From: Brugia malayi
Taxonomy: Eukaryota > Nematoda > Chromadorea > Rhabditida > Onchocercidae
Direction of reading: 5' to 3'
Assembly (NCBI RefSeq): GCF_000002995.4
Contig: NW_025062475.1
Span: 4,192,528 to 4,256,527, forward strand
Length of the DNA: 64,000 bases
Position 1 is the first letter of the stretch. The number at the start of each line of letters is the position of its first letter. The notes under the pieces are model-generated. The model did no database searches and was not told the origin of the DNA. It was given only the letters and a program-made list of their open reading frames with translations. Positions 48,501 through 60,861 of this stretch are shown here, in pieces. The translations under genes were made by a program, and so were the position numbers.

Positions 48501-48923
48501 GATTTCGAATGAATATCACCACTCTGCAAAATACACTTCTTTGAAATTGACTAATTCTTACTTCAACAATAAAATAATAACAAAATACATCTTTTCAGTG
48601 TATATTTTTCAACTTCATTTCACGATATGATAACTAAATTTCTCTTCAAAATACTCGAGAAACCATTAAAGTCGTGACCGCAATGAGAAGATTAGCGAAT
48701 GATATATGTCCAACCATGGGTTTGTTTGGAAAAATGATACCTCATCTCGTATAGTGTCAGGATGAGCACACATTGCAATGTGTGCCACATGAAAATCTTC
48801 ATCTATCTTGGAACCAATCAAAAACCCAGCGCTACCAGTAATTGCATACTTCCTCTGCTTATCACAGTGCTCCCGTATATAAGAATTCAATACAAATTCC
48901 AAACACTTATCCAGTAGAATCAT
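45519..48923 (-). CDS. odr-4: ODR-4 homologue (chemoreceptor trafficking)
   Basis: Nine exons (48741-48923, 48427-48523, 48055-48194, 47684-47788, 47289-47405, 47013-47136, 46492-46653, 46013-46210, 45519-45790) join to an exact 465-aa frame; worm and human ODR4 are about 450 aa. It starts MILLDKCLEFVLNSYIREHC, with GSAGFLIGSK in the first exon, then WIADTGSRVLRFLPGGTMIV, LSQIAIRHNALSSLSIKP, LIGIETPLGKPFGCIIDCSR, DFHKQFTSGIREWAEC and the diagnostic AELHYESTDVIEDEPKDRL. One transmembrane helix (YYFLIAALVALLSFVAYFMM) sits at the extreme C-terminus. In C. elegans ODR-4 works with ODR-8 to fold or export odorant receptors to cilia; here that role is inferred. Exon 3 ends at donor GTTTGT and exon 7 begins at AATTCTAG, both chosen to keep frame. 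The intron after exon 7 carries a duplicated splice donor. Confidence 0.9.
46398..46494. repeat. 51-bp tandem duplication spanning a splice donor of odr-4
   Basis: ATGCAATTATATGATCATGA... occurs at 46398 and again at 46449. The duplicated part includes the minus-strand donor GTAAGT of exon 7, so a second donor lies 51 bases into the intron. Confidence 0.9.
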
Positions 48924-49767
48924 TATGATAATTACAACAGCTGTGTATATTTATAGCATTTGTTGATAAGAAGCATCAAAAATTCCTGCAAAAGATATTA
49001 TAGCAGTTCACAAAGAGGATTCCTATGTATGGCTACAAAAGTATTTGGGAAGCAGTCTGCATAAACATGGTTTTATGTCATTTTCTCTTGGATTTTAATA
49101 AACAATGTCATTAATAATTGTACGGTCACTGATTTATACCAAATATTAACTGCTTCAATCAACATCCATAGAAATATTTATTTCAGACAATTAAATGAAA
49201 ACACGCATCAACGGCAATCTACAGCGGTTAATCATTTCGGTGTTTCAAGTTACAAAATATTGACAGCAATGAATAAACAATCAGTAATCACACTAGTGTA
49301 AGAAATACATTGTTAATTTAAATGAAGGATGCGAGAAATGCATTTACCAGTATTTAAACTCGTATAATTTCAAAAGCTATAGGTTTTCAAATCCAATGTA
49401 CAATTTAAGAAATCACAGGAATAAATACAATACATCAAACCAAGTTTTCGTGCTCGTCGAATTAATTTTTCTGTTTCCTGTAATTAAAAGAATCAAAACA
49501 AAACAACAGCTTTTACTGCTACCAAAAAAAGGAGGAAAATTCGAATGTGAACGAGAAACGAGCATTATCTCTGCGACGAAATCTTTGAAATTATTTTGGC
49601 AGTATATCTTAATTCCCAAAAAATTTAACATAGCTTCGACAAAACGTGAGCACACAATTACGACAGTGTCGTAAAATATGAGCATCCAACGGTAATGTAG
49701 GTAGGTAATTCAGAAAAATGTAGTATCGGAAATGCTCAAAACTTAAAAAAACGGGCAAAAAATAAAT
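48924..49767. other. intergenic
   Basis: Between odr-4 and the RING finger gene. Overlapping open frames exist on both strands at 49396-49685, but neither resembles a known protein nor has usable exon borders. Confidence 0.4.
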
Positions 49768-51225
49768 CTATAATATAGGACTTAAGAAATATTCAGAAAA
49801 TTTAGAATACCTTTTTGCTACTTGCTTGCCAAGCATGAATGAACCAACTAAGCCAGCAACAATAGCACTTACTTTGAAAAAATCCCTCCACTTTATAGCT
49901 CCAGTCGGTGAATCATCCTTATCATCCTTGAATTATTTTATGCTATTTGATTGATGTTTTAAAGATTCATTAATTACAAAATTTCATTAATATTATAGTG
50001 ACAAACATGTACACATAAATCTAGAAGTATATCAGCTCCTTCCATTAGCTCACTGCCGAGATAATTTGATTCTCCAACGGTTCCATATTGTACTATTCGG
50101 GCAATATAAGTTAGATAAGGTACAGAAATTCTACGCACAAAAACGAACTACTTACGAGATTTTTAAAGCAGCAGAAGCAATAGGATTTTTAAAACAAATA
50201 CTAAACATTTGTATGTCTTAGAGAACAAAACGCAAAAAAATCATGTTTCTAAATTACCCCTACGAAAAAAAAAAAAATTACTTTGAGATTTAATGCGCGT
50301 GCTGAGGGCCTCGGATTTTCACAATACTTCACTAAACCTTTCCCATAAATCGGGATGATCTAAAAAAGAAAAAAAAAATCAATTTTCATTATCATTTTAT
50401 TCTTAAAATAAAGAATTTCAACAAAATCTGGGAAGCAGGATATATTCCAGGTCGATTTAAAATGACGTGATTTCCAAAGAAATTTCATGTCAATAAAAGC
50501 CATGCATATAAAATCCAATGAATGGAAAGTGACCTGAAGATACAGTCACACGCTTAAAAAGACTACAAAATTTAGCCTTCACTTCTCTATAAGATTAGAT
50601 TATTAATATCTACCAATGCCGTCAGACAAAATATCACTGCATTTTTGTAAGGCACTCTTGCATGATATATTTTTTTACATTTATAAACAAGTATGAAAAC
50701 ATACACCACCATCTCGTACATGCATTTTACAGATAGGACATTGTTTATTTTCATGTGCGTATTTATTCAACCATTCATCAATACACTCCCAGCAATAAAA
50801 ATGGCCACAGCTAAGAACAACTGGATTCACTGCTTCTTTATAGCAGATGCTGCATTCATACCTAAAATCTTGCAACATCATTGTAAGGAAAAACAAACAA
50901 TTAATGTGAGATTAACTGAAAATTTCATGAGACAGAAAACTAGCATTTTTAATCAAATAAAGATCACCATCATGCTAACATAATTTCAGAAGCCAACTTA
51001 AATAATGATACTATTAATGTCTCAAGGTTTTCAAAATCAAATATTTGAATAAAAGTTTAAAAACTGTGCAAATAAATTCCTTCACTACCAGAATAAATTA
51101 GCAAAGTTCATACACATCTACATGGATTGAAATTCGAATACATTGACTTACCTCGAATCGTCCTCGTCGCTAGTGCTGTTTCTAGATTCCCTACGGCACT
51201 CACGACGCTTTTCAGATGTGGCCAT
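49768..51225 (-). CDS. RING finger E3 ubiquitin ligase, RNF5/RNF185 type
   Basis: The first three exons are solid: 51152-51225 (MATSEKRRECRRESRNSTSD...), 50705-50861 and 50282-50359. Exon 2 holds a complete C3HC4 RING: CSIC-x(10)-CGHFYCWECIDEW ... CPIC. Exon 3 continues IIPIYGKGLVKY, matching the VIPLYGRG that follows the RING in RNF5/RNF185. Such ligases sit in the ER membrane and ubiquitinate misfolded proteins. Downstream I see coding-like sequence at about 50004-50097 (YGTVGESNYLGSELMEGADI) and at 49768-49926 (TGAIKWRDFF, then the hydrophobic VSAIVAGLVGSFMLG, stop at 49768). The last two join in phase, but the junction from exon 3 to the 50.0-kb segment does not, so an exon is missing or a border is wrong. 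N-terminal half confident, C-terminal half tentative. Confidence 0.72.
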
Positions 51226-52658
51226 CGATATATATATATATGGCTTTTCTGCAGTATCTTTTGATAAGTGATATAGATATCACCAAATAAAAAACGTTAT
51301 TTTCACATCATATTATCCTATAAATCACGCAAAAATACATCAGTGCATAAAGAACATCAAATAAAAGGCGTCAACAAGCAATATTGTTTACTTCACTTTT
51401 TTTTGCTGCTTTTCCACTTAATTTTTTATTTTATCTTTTATTTTTCGAAAGAAAAAGTATTAAAAGTACTGCGAATTCGAAATTATATGAAAACAACAGA
51501 AAGAAAAAAATTAAGTGTCAACAAACAATATTGTTTATATGAAACAGTTCTTCCGAAAAAATATTTCCATCCCATATTTTCAAAATTAATTACTGCACAA
51601 CATTAGCAACAAGCGATATCATTGGTCACGTTTATCACGCTTGCAAAATAATCATTCTTCTCCTCGCCAATTACTCTTAAAATTTTACAATTATCATTTC
51701 GCAAATAATTACCAACATTCCTTATAACCCGTCCACTTCTCCCAGTCCCTCCCAAATACACCAGCAATCTGTCCAACGCTATGACTTAGTTGATTTCAAC
51801 TGTTGCAATCAAGTTGCGTCATCGATGCATGCTATTGGTTGTGAAAAAGCTTTGATACGAAATGATTTTAATTGAAGACAATTGTTTTATTGTTAACGAT
51901 TTGAAATTACTTCTTTTATTGAACAAATTAATTAGTGAAGCAGAAACTTTGGTTATGGTGTTACTTCTGTTACATTCATTATCATTTTATTTGTATGTTA
52001 TTAAATATCAAACAAATTATGTCAGTTTTTTTTTTTTTTTTTAATTTGTAATTAAATTTCAAAGTTTCCAAATAGTGCAGTATTTGGAAATTCCCCGCAT
52101 AAAACTTTCTTTTTTCATATTTGAAAGAGCATTATCTCATAAAATAATGATGCAAAGATTATTTGCAGGTATTTGGAATCTTCTGAATTTGAAAAACAAT
52201 AATCCCAAATAAAAGTGATTTTTTTTCTAACATTAAGAGTATTGCTAAAATAATATATGCTCGCAAGTAAGAGTTTGGAAATTTCCAAATGTTTTCAAAT
52301 GCTATCTAATTGTATGTGGATAAGATTAAAACTGAACTAGATTAGATGATTTAAAATGTTTTTAGTCTAATTTAGAATAATCCAATTTCTAATTAGAATA
52401 TAAATAGTATTTCAGTTTCAAATAAATGTATGTGTTATCAATAATAGTCACGAATAAGACAGATGGTATTGTTTATCCGATAGTTACACTATCATACAAA
52501 TTTCGATTTAAAAACCATATTAAGTCATCCTAGTAAATATACCGAATATGATGCACAATCGTACGAGATTCTAAGTAGTGATCAAAATATGCAATAAAAA
52601 TTTCTTTCCGCGAGTGGAACTTCAAAGGTTTATCTCTTGATGGAAAAGAAGACGCCAT
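51226..52658. other. intergenic
   Basis: AT-rich with no gene seen. A sequence of about 20 bp, GTCAACAA-CAATATTGTTTA, occurs twice (near 51370 and 51517). Confidence 0.45.
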
Positions 52659-52729
52659 GCGTCAGGGGGGAATCGAACCCCCGTCGATTGCTTGGAAGGC
52701 AACCATGCTGACCATTACACCACTGACGC
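52659..52729 (-). tRNA. tRNA-Gly (UCC)
   Basis: Minus-strand cloverleaf of 71 nt: acceptor GCGTCAG pairs with the 3' end CTGACGC; D-arm TGGTGTAATGGTCA; anticodon arm TTGCCTTCCAAGCAA with anticodon TCC; T-arm GGGGGTTCGATTCCCCC. No intron. Internal A and B boxes look intact, so it is a normal nuclear gene. Confidence 0.95.
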
Positions 52730-54428
52730 CCGTGATGCCGACCTATTTCGTAATATATGAATTCGAATTTGAATTTGAATTATATTTGTATTCAAAAAGA
52801 TAACTTCGAAGTTGTATCATTGTAATATTCAAATGTACTTAAAAGTGGAAAATTCACTCAAGCTAAAAGCGGATTATACAATAATTTTGAATAACTGATT
52901 ATTTCCCTTGTTTTATAACGAGATATTTTCAAACAATTTGTTTTTACAGTGATATTTTTGCAATCAAACTGGCAAAAGAGAAATTTATTTTTTGTCGAAT
53001 GTCAATCACAACTAATAATGAATGTTATGATAATAATTTTAGCTATACAAAATCAAATAATAATGTTAATATGTGATATTAATTTTGCTATACAAAATAT
53101 CAGAAATATTTAACGAATTATATTTAACGAAGTATAATATGGGCATTGCTCATTCTGTTAATTATTTATTTTTCAGGCTTATAAATTGCACAAATTAAAC
53201 TACCAGTGGGATCAATTGGAATTGTCAAAAAGAAAGCGAAATTACAATATAATGTCGAAATAATTTCGTAGACAATGGTTAATAATATATAAAAGTAGTT
53301 AAAATTACCATTTGCTCAGTTTTGCGTTTATTAAGCTTCGATTCGGTTCTTTTCGGCATGCATTTCTCAACTCGCTCCAATAAACTGTGATGCAGTAGGA
53401 AGTACGACATTTTTGTGAACCTTAGTGAATTATTGATATAATTTAATATTTACTTTTGTTTATTTCTTTATATGATGTCATCAAAGGTTAATAAATTCAC
53501 TGATAATACTGTGGAATTACGATAGTAACAACATATTTGTTAAAAACTTTACCAACAGAAGTAAATGTGAAATTTATAAGCTGAACTTTCGAAACGATGA
53601 GATTTTTAAATCTACTAAGATTTTTATAATTTGTATTAGCATACAATGGATCCACCGTTTTTTGGATTATTAAAATTATCTAAAAGTGATTGATTTATCT
53701 GAAAGAAGTTCTTCTTTTAGCATAAACAATATAATCGCTGATCTGAATTTTTTGAATTTGTCAACATTTTTCTTTCTTGTTTACACATAACTGGCATTTT
53801 TTAAGAATGAATAAATGTATTAAAATGCATAATATAACAAACTTTTTATTAGTCTTTATGCAATTTACCCGAAACGATGAACAACTTCCCATATTCATAA
53901 TAGTTTTATTGCAATCTATGTTTTGTATCCTCAAAACTTCCAACCAATCTGATTCAAACACTTCATGTACTTCACAGTTTCTCGGCATAATTGGGTTTTT
54001 TGAAATCATGATAATATTTTTTCTATGCTTTTGAATAGTGTTCATACATATATATATATATATTTGAAATTGATCTTAAATAAATTCCAGTGACGTTATC
54101 AGTTATACTGCAAGAAACTTTGTTGTTCAAAATTTAACAATAGCGTTGTTGGCATACTATTGCTGCTTTATAGCAAATAAGGTAATTGGTATAGAAAGGT
54201 TGACAGGTTAATATTTTCGGAATGTTTCAAAATGTGCAGTGCTTTCTCATTGTGTCCTTCTTTTTTTCTTTTCTCAATTGAGCTAACGACTACTGTGCTA
54301 TAATGACTTCTTGTCACCACCTTTGTCTGCATAAAATGAATGTCATGACCTTTGCTTGAACAAAATGAACTAACCTTTACTTGGACAAAGTGATGGTTAT
54401 GTAGAAAGAAAATATATGTTAGGGCGGA
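52730..54428. other. intergenic between two tRNA genes
   Basis: AT-rich. Overlapping open frames at 53761-54045 on both strands are low-complexity and unsupported. A short TA run lies at 54046-54063. No gene recognised. Confidence 0.45.
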
Positions 54429-54511
54429 GCAGCGATGGCCGAGTGGTTAAGGCGTTGGACTTAAGATCCAATGGACGCTAAGTCCTCGTGGGTTCAAACC
54501 CCACTCGCTGC
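54429..54511 (+). tRNA. tRNA-Leu (UAA)
   Basis: Cloverleaf of 83 nt with a long variable arm: acceptor GCAGCGA pairs with TCGCTGC; D-arm GGCCGAGTGGTTAAGGC; anticodon arm TTGGACTTAAGATCCAA with anticodon TAA; type II variable arm TGGACGCTAAGTCCTC; T-arm GTGGGTTCAAACCCCAC. No intron. Confidence 0.95.
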
Positions 54512-55617
54512 AAGTCAAACCCCACTTTTAGTTTGCTTTGGTATGAAATATTGCAATCTGAGGTTTTTGACAAATACGCATAAAAGATTTGTTCCTTTAT
54601 TATTAATATTAATAATTCGTTAAAATAATTTATCAAATGAAGAAGGAAATAATTAAAATAACTTTTTGATAAATATTTTAAACTGTTTAACAAAGTATTG
54701 GTTTCATATCTTTATATGATTATAGTTTCGTATTACTATTATTTAATGAAATTCTGTAAAGTATTAATTGTTAAAGTAATCCATAATACATTTGTTATTA
54801 ATATATTTGCTATCACTTGCTAGATTTTTAATAACTGTTTTTGTTAAACTTTAACAAATGTCTATTTACTTTCATAAAAATATCAAATTTAAATTGTTTC
54901 ATAAAAAATCATGACCTGATTAGTAATTATATTGTGTCAATCTTTTATGATAACAATTTTACTTTTTTCTACATGTTATCATAACATTTATTTAATTATG
55001 TAGCATAATATTCCTGATAAAATAATTTTACAATATAAGATGAATAATTTTGGGGGCATTTAACACGTTTGTCAATCCCGAAATAAGTGACAACTAAGAA
55101 TAACAGTCAGTTCATTCGTGGTTCAATGATATACGGCAATTGAAAGTAACAATTAAGAATTATAATAGTTCTTTTTTTTTTTGAATGAAATAAATTAAAT
55201 TGAGTTGTCGAGTGTTCAACTTTAATATTATTATAAAAAGTATCGAGAAAACATAATATTAAGGAAATGTGATATATTCCTAAATGTATATCAAAATTGT
55301 TTTCAAATTTAGATTGTAATAATTATTTTCAGTAATAAATTAATTATGAAATTTCATCATTGTGATGATTTATTGCATTCCGTTCATTATTAAAGAAGTT
55401 TTAAATTGTTCACTGATTCATAAATGCTTACATAATGACGTAATGAAAGTGTATAATGCTACCCATCATAATCAAAGGACAGCTCTAATATTTTAAACTA
55501 ATATTTGACTAATTTCATGATGAAATTAAGCTATGGATTAAATACTTAACGAAATAAAATTACGTTTGTTGTGTTCCATTATATCTTTGTTGTGATATAT
55601 TTCCTTCTTTAGCACTC

Positions 55618-55650
<33 letters not shown>

Positions 55651-56608
55651 AAAAACAAAGAACAAAAATCTTGAAACTAAAACTACTGAATGATATATTA
55701 CCTATATTCTTCACAGCGATTTTTCTCGGAAGATAAATATTGTTAAGATGAATAACTAAAAAGAAGATATTGAATTAAATTACCTTACCAATTTGTGGTA
55801 ATTACTGTTATTTGAAATTTTTTTAGTTAGTATTTACTTAATGATTGTATAATGAAATTCATTATTACAGTATTTTCCTGCATGCATTAACCAAATAACC
55901 ACTACTTTACTTCGAATAATGAAATGCTATATAAGCAAAATCTCTTTATTAATGCAATCTAAAATAAAACAATGTAATAAAACATTTTGTTTTGTAAACA
56001 GAAAAAAATTGTTTCAAAAGATTTTTGAAGAATATTTTCTGAATAATGTATTAAACAATGGATGAAAATAAATAAAAAAAATCGATTAAAATATTAGCTC
56101 GAATTTTTCTGGTTTTTTTTTTCTTTCAGTCATATGCTTACATTTTATTCGTTCTTTTCCATTTATTTAGCCAATTTAAAATATACTTCTAATGTACAGC
56201 CAATTTGAATGCAATAATAACAACAATGTAATAAAAATAGCTAATTTGGATGTAATATTAGCAACAATAATTCCTTTGTCTATTTTATTTCCACTTATTT
56301 GTCCTAATTTATAATATATCATTTCCTATCATCAATAATGATACTAATTTATGATATATCATCCATTATAATTGATACTACTAGTAGATGAAATATTGTC
56401 AAATATTCGATCTAAATCTGATCTTTCTCATTTTATGATATTCTCCTTTATATGTATCTCACTATAATTTTTTTTTCACCATATTTCTAACAAAATAGCA
56501 CTATGAATTAACTATTACTTTATTTTTGTTTGGTTTAAACATTTTAAAATTTTTATTTTCATTTATTCATTAGTGTTAATTATAGTATGCAAATTGAATA
56601 ACTATTAA
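54512..56608. other. intergenic
   Basis: AT-rich, including a poly-A run of about 30 at 55619-55649. No gene seen. Confidence 0.5.
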
Positions 56609-59600
56609 ATGGTAAGGCGCAGAATAAATCGACGTAACAAACGTCAACTTTACGGCGTATTGGGAGAAGATTCATCATTATCAGCTATAATATATTTACC
56701 AAAAACTAAGAAACTACGACAATTTCCAACGTATATTTGATAAATTTCCTGAATAATTTTAAATTTAAAAATTGTATAAATTAAATCATAGATAAACAGT
56801 TTCAGGATTGCTTCCTTATTATAAACAAAATTTTTGATCATTAGAAAGTTTACTCGAAATTCAATAATGTTTGCGAGAAAAAAATAAGTTTAGAAATTTG
56901 TTCTTTGATTACACATTATTTTGGTGCAAACAATGATAATGGAAAAAATCATCAGTTAATTAATAATTAATAAATAATAGCAATTATAATATTCATCTTT
57001 AGTTGTCAACGTTTTTGTTTGTTTTCATTTGGTTTATTTATTTCGATCATCTTGGCATTATTATTAAACTATTTAAATGAACCTATCCGATCTATAAAGT
57101 ACAGGTAAAATTGAAATTTAATTTTTATTAGTTTGTTTTTTAAATTTTCAGATCTTTATCAAGATCTGTTAGAGTAGTTTCAACAAACAAAAAGATTACG
57201 GGCAAGAAGAAAAAATGGGTTGCCATTATCAAAAATTATTTTAAAAGGTCATATCTTATATGCACAAATATACGAAAAATTATTTTAAAGAAGTAGTAAC
57301 TTTCGATTTTTTCAAATTTTAATTAAAAAAAATGCAAACATTCTCATATTTTATCTACCAATATTAATTAGCTAAATTCTGTAGGAAAAATTTTAATTAA
57401 AATCTTTTTAGTAAAATATTAAGATATTACTTTTATAATGTTTGCTGTCATAGAATTAAATAGAATACTGATGGTATTTAATAATGTTTATGGATGTAAA
57501 TTAGAAGTAACTTGATAGATAATACAATTGCTAGTAATTAATTGATTATAAGTATAAAGGATGTAACAAATTTTATTTTTTTTATCTTTTAAAAGTATGT
57601 AAAATAATTGATTGACTTTTTTTTTTGCTTTTTTTCTCAAAATAGAGGAATAATATGTTAGAGTAGTTTTTTTGTTCCACTTTTTTCCTTTAATTTATAT
57701 AAATATTTACATTCTAAACTAATTTCAATTTTAGACTCCCAAAACCACCGGAACTTACTGGTACCTTAAGACCAAATCAGGAGTTAACCCATGCAGAAAT
57801 ATTGTTGCCAAATAGAATCAATGGACCGGAATCGATTGCAATACATGAAAAAAGTAAAACTATATATGTTGGACTTAAAACCGGTTTGATTGCTGGAATT
57901 GAAATTGATAGATTTAAAAAGGTAGACACAGTTTAATGCTATTTTTTATGTATTCTAATTTTGATATATAAAATGAGTGTTATGGCATTATAGCATCGAA
58001 TCAGAAAAATCTCTTTATGAAGCATAAGCTATTAAATTCATATCCAAAATGAACCGGAATTCTTGTCAGAAATAAGTAATTTTGCATAGAAATACATAAG
58101 AGTGAGGTATATTTTAATGATTAATTGTTATATAATCAATAGGTGAAGTTGGTGAAAAGTATCAAATTATTTAAAAGACCGGAATACAACAGGCTATGTG
58201 ATGGAAGTTATCATTCAGTACTGGAATGTGGTCGTCCTTTAGGAATGCGGTTCAACCGGAAAAATCCTGATTTATTACTTATTGCTGATGCTTATTATGG
58301 AATTTTCGAAGCAAATGTTCAAAATGGTATAAACATTCTAGAAAAAAACCAAGAGAACATTACCAAAAAATGATCTATTGAGAGGATATCTTAAATATCT
58401 TAGTATTTTCATTTATTTGTAGTAGTAAAATTTTCAGGATTACATGAGAAGAAAAAATATTAATTCGTCAAAACTGAAAACATTAATAACACTTCTGATA
58501 AATGTAATATAAATGGTGTTAATTTGAAGTTTTCAAATTCTATCGGTTTTTCAAAATTTTCTAAATTTTATTAATTTCAAATTATTACCCTCCAGTAATT
58601 TTTCAAATTAGCAAAAATTTAAATACAGTTTTTTAATAGCATATTCAATCCTTTTCTTTTTTTTTTTTTAGTGCTCTAACAATTATTTAATTAACTAGTT
58701 ATTTATTTTCAAAAAATTATAATATTTATTAAAAAAAAATACATATCAATACTAATAGTAGTGAATTCTTGGAATAATTTTTTATAATTAAAATTCATTT
58801 AGGTATATGAAATTTTAGAGACGGTAAGGCAAATTTTAAAGCCTGGAACAAAGATAGCACATAGCTTATCTTGGCCAGTTGTCCATTTTAATGATTTTGA
58901 TATCAGCCAAGATGGACATCATATTGTTTTCACTGAACCATCTCATCGTTTTGCTGACCGTGATTGCTTTTATGCAATGGTTGAACATAGATCGGATGGA
59001 AGGTAAATTTGCTATTTCAACTTAAATTATTCATCTTGAAGAAGTGATTTTCAGAATTTCCTGTAATAAAAGCTCATCAGATATTTTCTTGCAAATTAAT
59101 TTAGATTCAGGATTTAATAATCTATTTTGGTTGAGTTGAAAATTTGCAAATTGCTAAAATATTAAATATTGATTATTAATAAAAGTCGAAATTAATGTAC
59201 AAAAATTTATATTTTAATCATAATTCTATTTAGATTATTACATTATAATATGCATACCGGTGTACTTCGTGTACTGATCGATGATTTATATTATCCGAAC
59301 GGTGTGGAATTTGATAAAACTGGAAAATGTGTATTTTTTTCCGAAATGGGCAATCTTCGAATACTCAAGTCAAATTTTACTGCCAAATTTATCAAAAAAT
59401 GATTATATTTAACGCCTTAAATGACGATTACTTTTTGAACTCATAATTTTCTAATGTTAATTTAAACTTCAGTATTTTATTAATGTGTAAATAATAACTT
59501 CAAATTTTTGATTACTTTTTGTTCTTGCTTTACAATTAAATATTCACTTTGTTTAATTATTTTTTCTCAGCTTTTCAGGTATTGTTTCAATTATAAATCT

Positions 59601-60483
59601 GGGAAATACATGATCGTAGCAAATAATTTGCCTGGATATCCGGATAATATTCGAACAGCCAATAATGGAATGCTATGGGTACCACTTGGCCAAGTTCGCT
59701 TAGAAGATGATTCTTGGATTACTGAAAGACCTTTTCTAAGAGATATCATTGCTATGGTATTTCTTTTTTTTTTTCTATTGTTTTACAAATTTAAAAGAAT
59801 TATGTCATTATTTACTGATTAGTCAAAAATTGGAAAATTTTCAAAAGTGTTTAAAAAAAAAGTCTTTCTTTCTCTTTTTACCAACCAAATTTCTATTGTC
59901 ATTAAGCATTTTTTCTTTTATTGATAAAATTTTTAGGAAAAAAAAAAAAAAAAACATTCAAATAGAAAAATATTGTACTGATAATACCTATGGATACTTT
60001 ATGGGCAATCGTTATCTGTCAGAAAATACCGTACTAATATTTCATACGGATAATTTATGCAAAAAATATAGACCAAAAAATATTACATTATTACAGGTAG
60101 TAAAAACTCAAACGTTTATGACAATTCTTGATTATTTCTTACCCAAATATGGCTTGTTATTGCTTATTAATCCAGCTAATGGTACAATTATGCGAAGCTT
60201 CCATGATCCTACCGGTTCAACTATAAATTCAATTTCACAAGTAATAATTTTTTTCTTCAGTTAGTTAGTTTTGTTTATTAATTAAGATTTTATCATTATT
60301 TTATTTAATATTTTACATAGTTGTATATATTGCATATATATTGTACTTTGTATATATACAATATCAGTGGTAATTATTCTTTTTTTTCTTGTTTAGGCGA
60401 TCGAACTTAACGATGGTACTATTCTGCTCGGCGGTGATAGTAATACGTTTTTGGCCAGATTTAAACCATCAACAATATTATGA
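56609..60483 (+). CDS. APMAP / strictosidine-synthase-like type II membrane protein
   Basis: Ten exons (56609-56730, 57003-57104, 57152-57247, 57735-57921, 58143-58316, 58803-59002, 59234-59368, 59579-59756, 60097-60240, 60397-60483) give an exact 474-aa frame. A basic cytosolic N-terminus (MVRRRINRRNKRQ) precedes one transmembrane helix in exon 2 (about residues 45-67), giving a type II topology. The six-bladed propeller then follows APMAP closely: NRINGPESIAI, CGRPLGMRF, LLIADAYYGIFEAN, VVHFNDFDISQDG, FTEPSHRFADRDC, LIDDLYYPNGVEF, NNLPGYPDNIRTANNGMLWV, RSFHDPTGSTIN and DGTILLGGDSN. Animal members have esterase/arylesterase-like activity, and the plant enzyme condenses strictosidine; the substrate here is unknown. 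Exon 3 is lysine-rich, symmetrical (96 nt) and could be skipped in frame. The first exon rests on phase and topology only. Confidence 0.85.
57152..57247 (+). other. symmetrical, possibly skipped exon in the APMAP-like gene
   Basis: This 96-nt exon has phase-2 borders on both sides, so inclusion or skipping both keep the frame. It encodes a basic segment (TNKKITGKKKKWVAI) just after the membrane helix, absent from the usual family layout. Confidence 0.5.
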
Positions 60484-60861
60484 TATGATTTTTCGTGGAG
60501 CGAAAAAGAAGACCTGTTCTTATTTTGAAATGATTAAATCATTTAAATGATTTCTATTTCATATTTTAATTCATCATGCAATTGAAGCCTTAAATATACA
60601 ATTTGCTTGAATTCATAATTTAAAATAAATAAAATGGGAAAATTTTATTTGCTCAGGATCGAAAATTAGAAATTATAAAATTGGCTTATTTCAAAATCAA
60701 TCATTGCTAATAAGTGATAATAATAATAAATTATAATGATGAAATAATGTAGTAATAGTGATAATAATAATCACAATAACAATAATAATAAGATAATAAT
60801 ACAATGACAAAACAGAAAGGAAATTTTATAAAACTACCATAAAAAAGGAATGAAAAGAAAA

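Noticed and set aside
49396..49685. Overlapping open frames on both strands
   Set aside because: Mutual shadows in AT-rich DNA; neither product resembles a protein family or has matching splice signals.
54478..54693. Minus-strand frame ending in LQRVGFEPTRT
   Set aside because: Its end is the antisense of the tRNA-Leu gene, a common artefact.
59749..60096. Long open frame between two exons of the APMAP-like gene
   Set aside because: Its first part is poly-Phe/Lys and does not match the propeller; splicing 59756 to 60097 keeps the frame and the family alignment.
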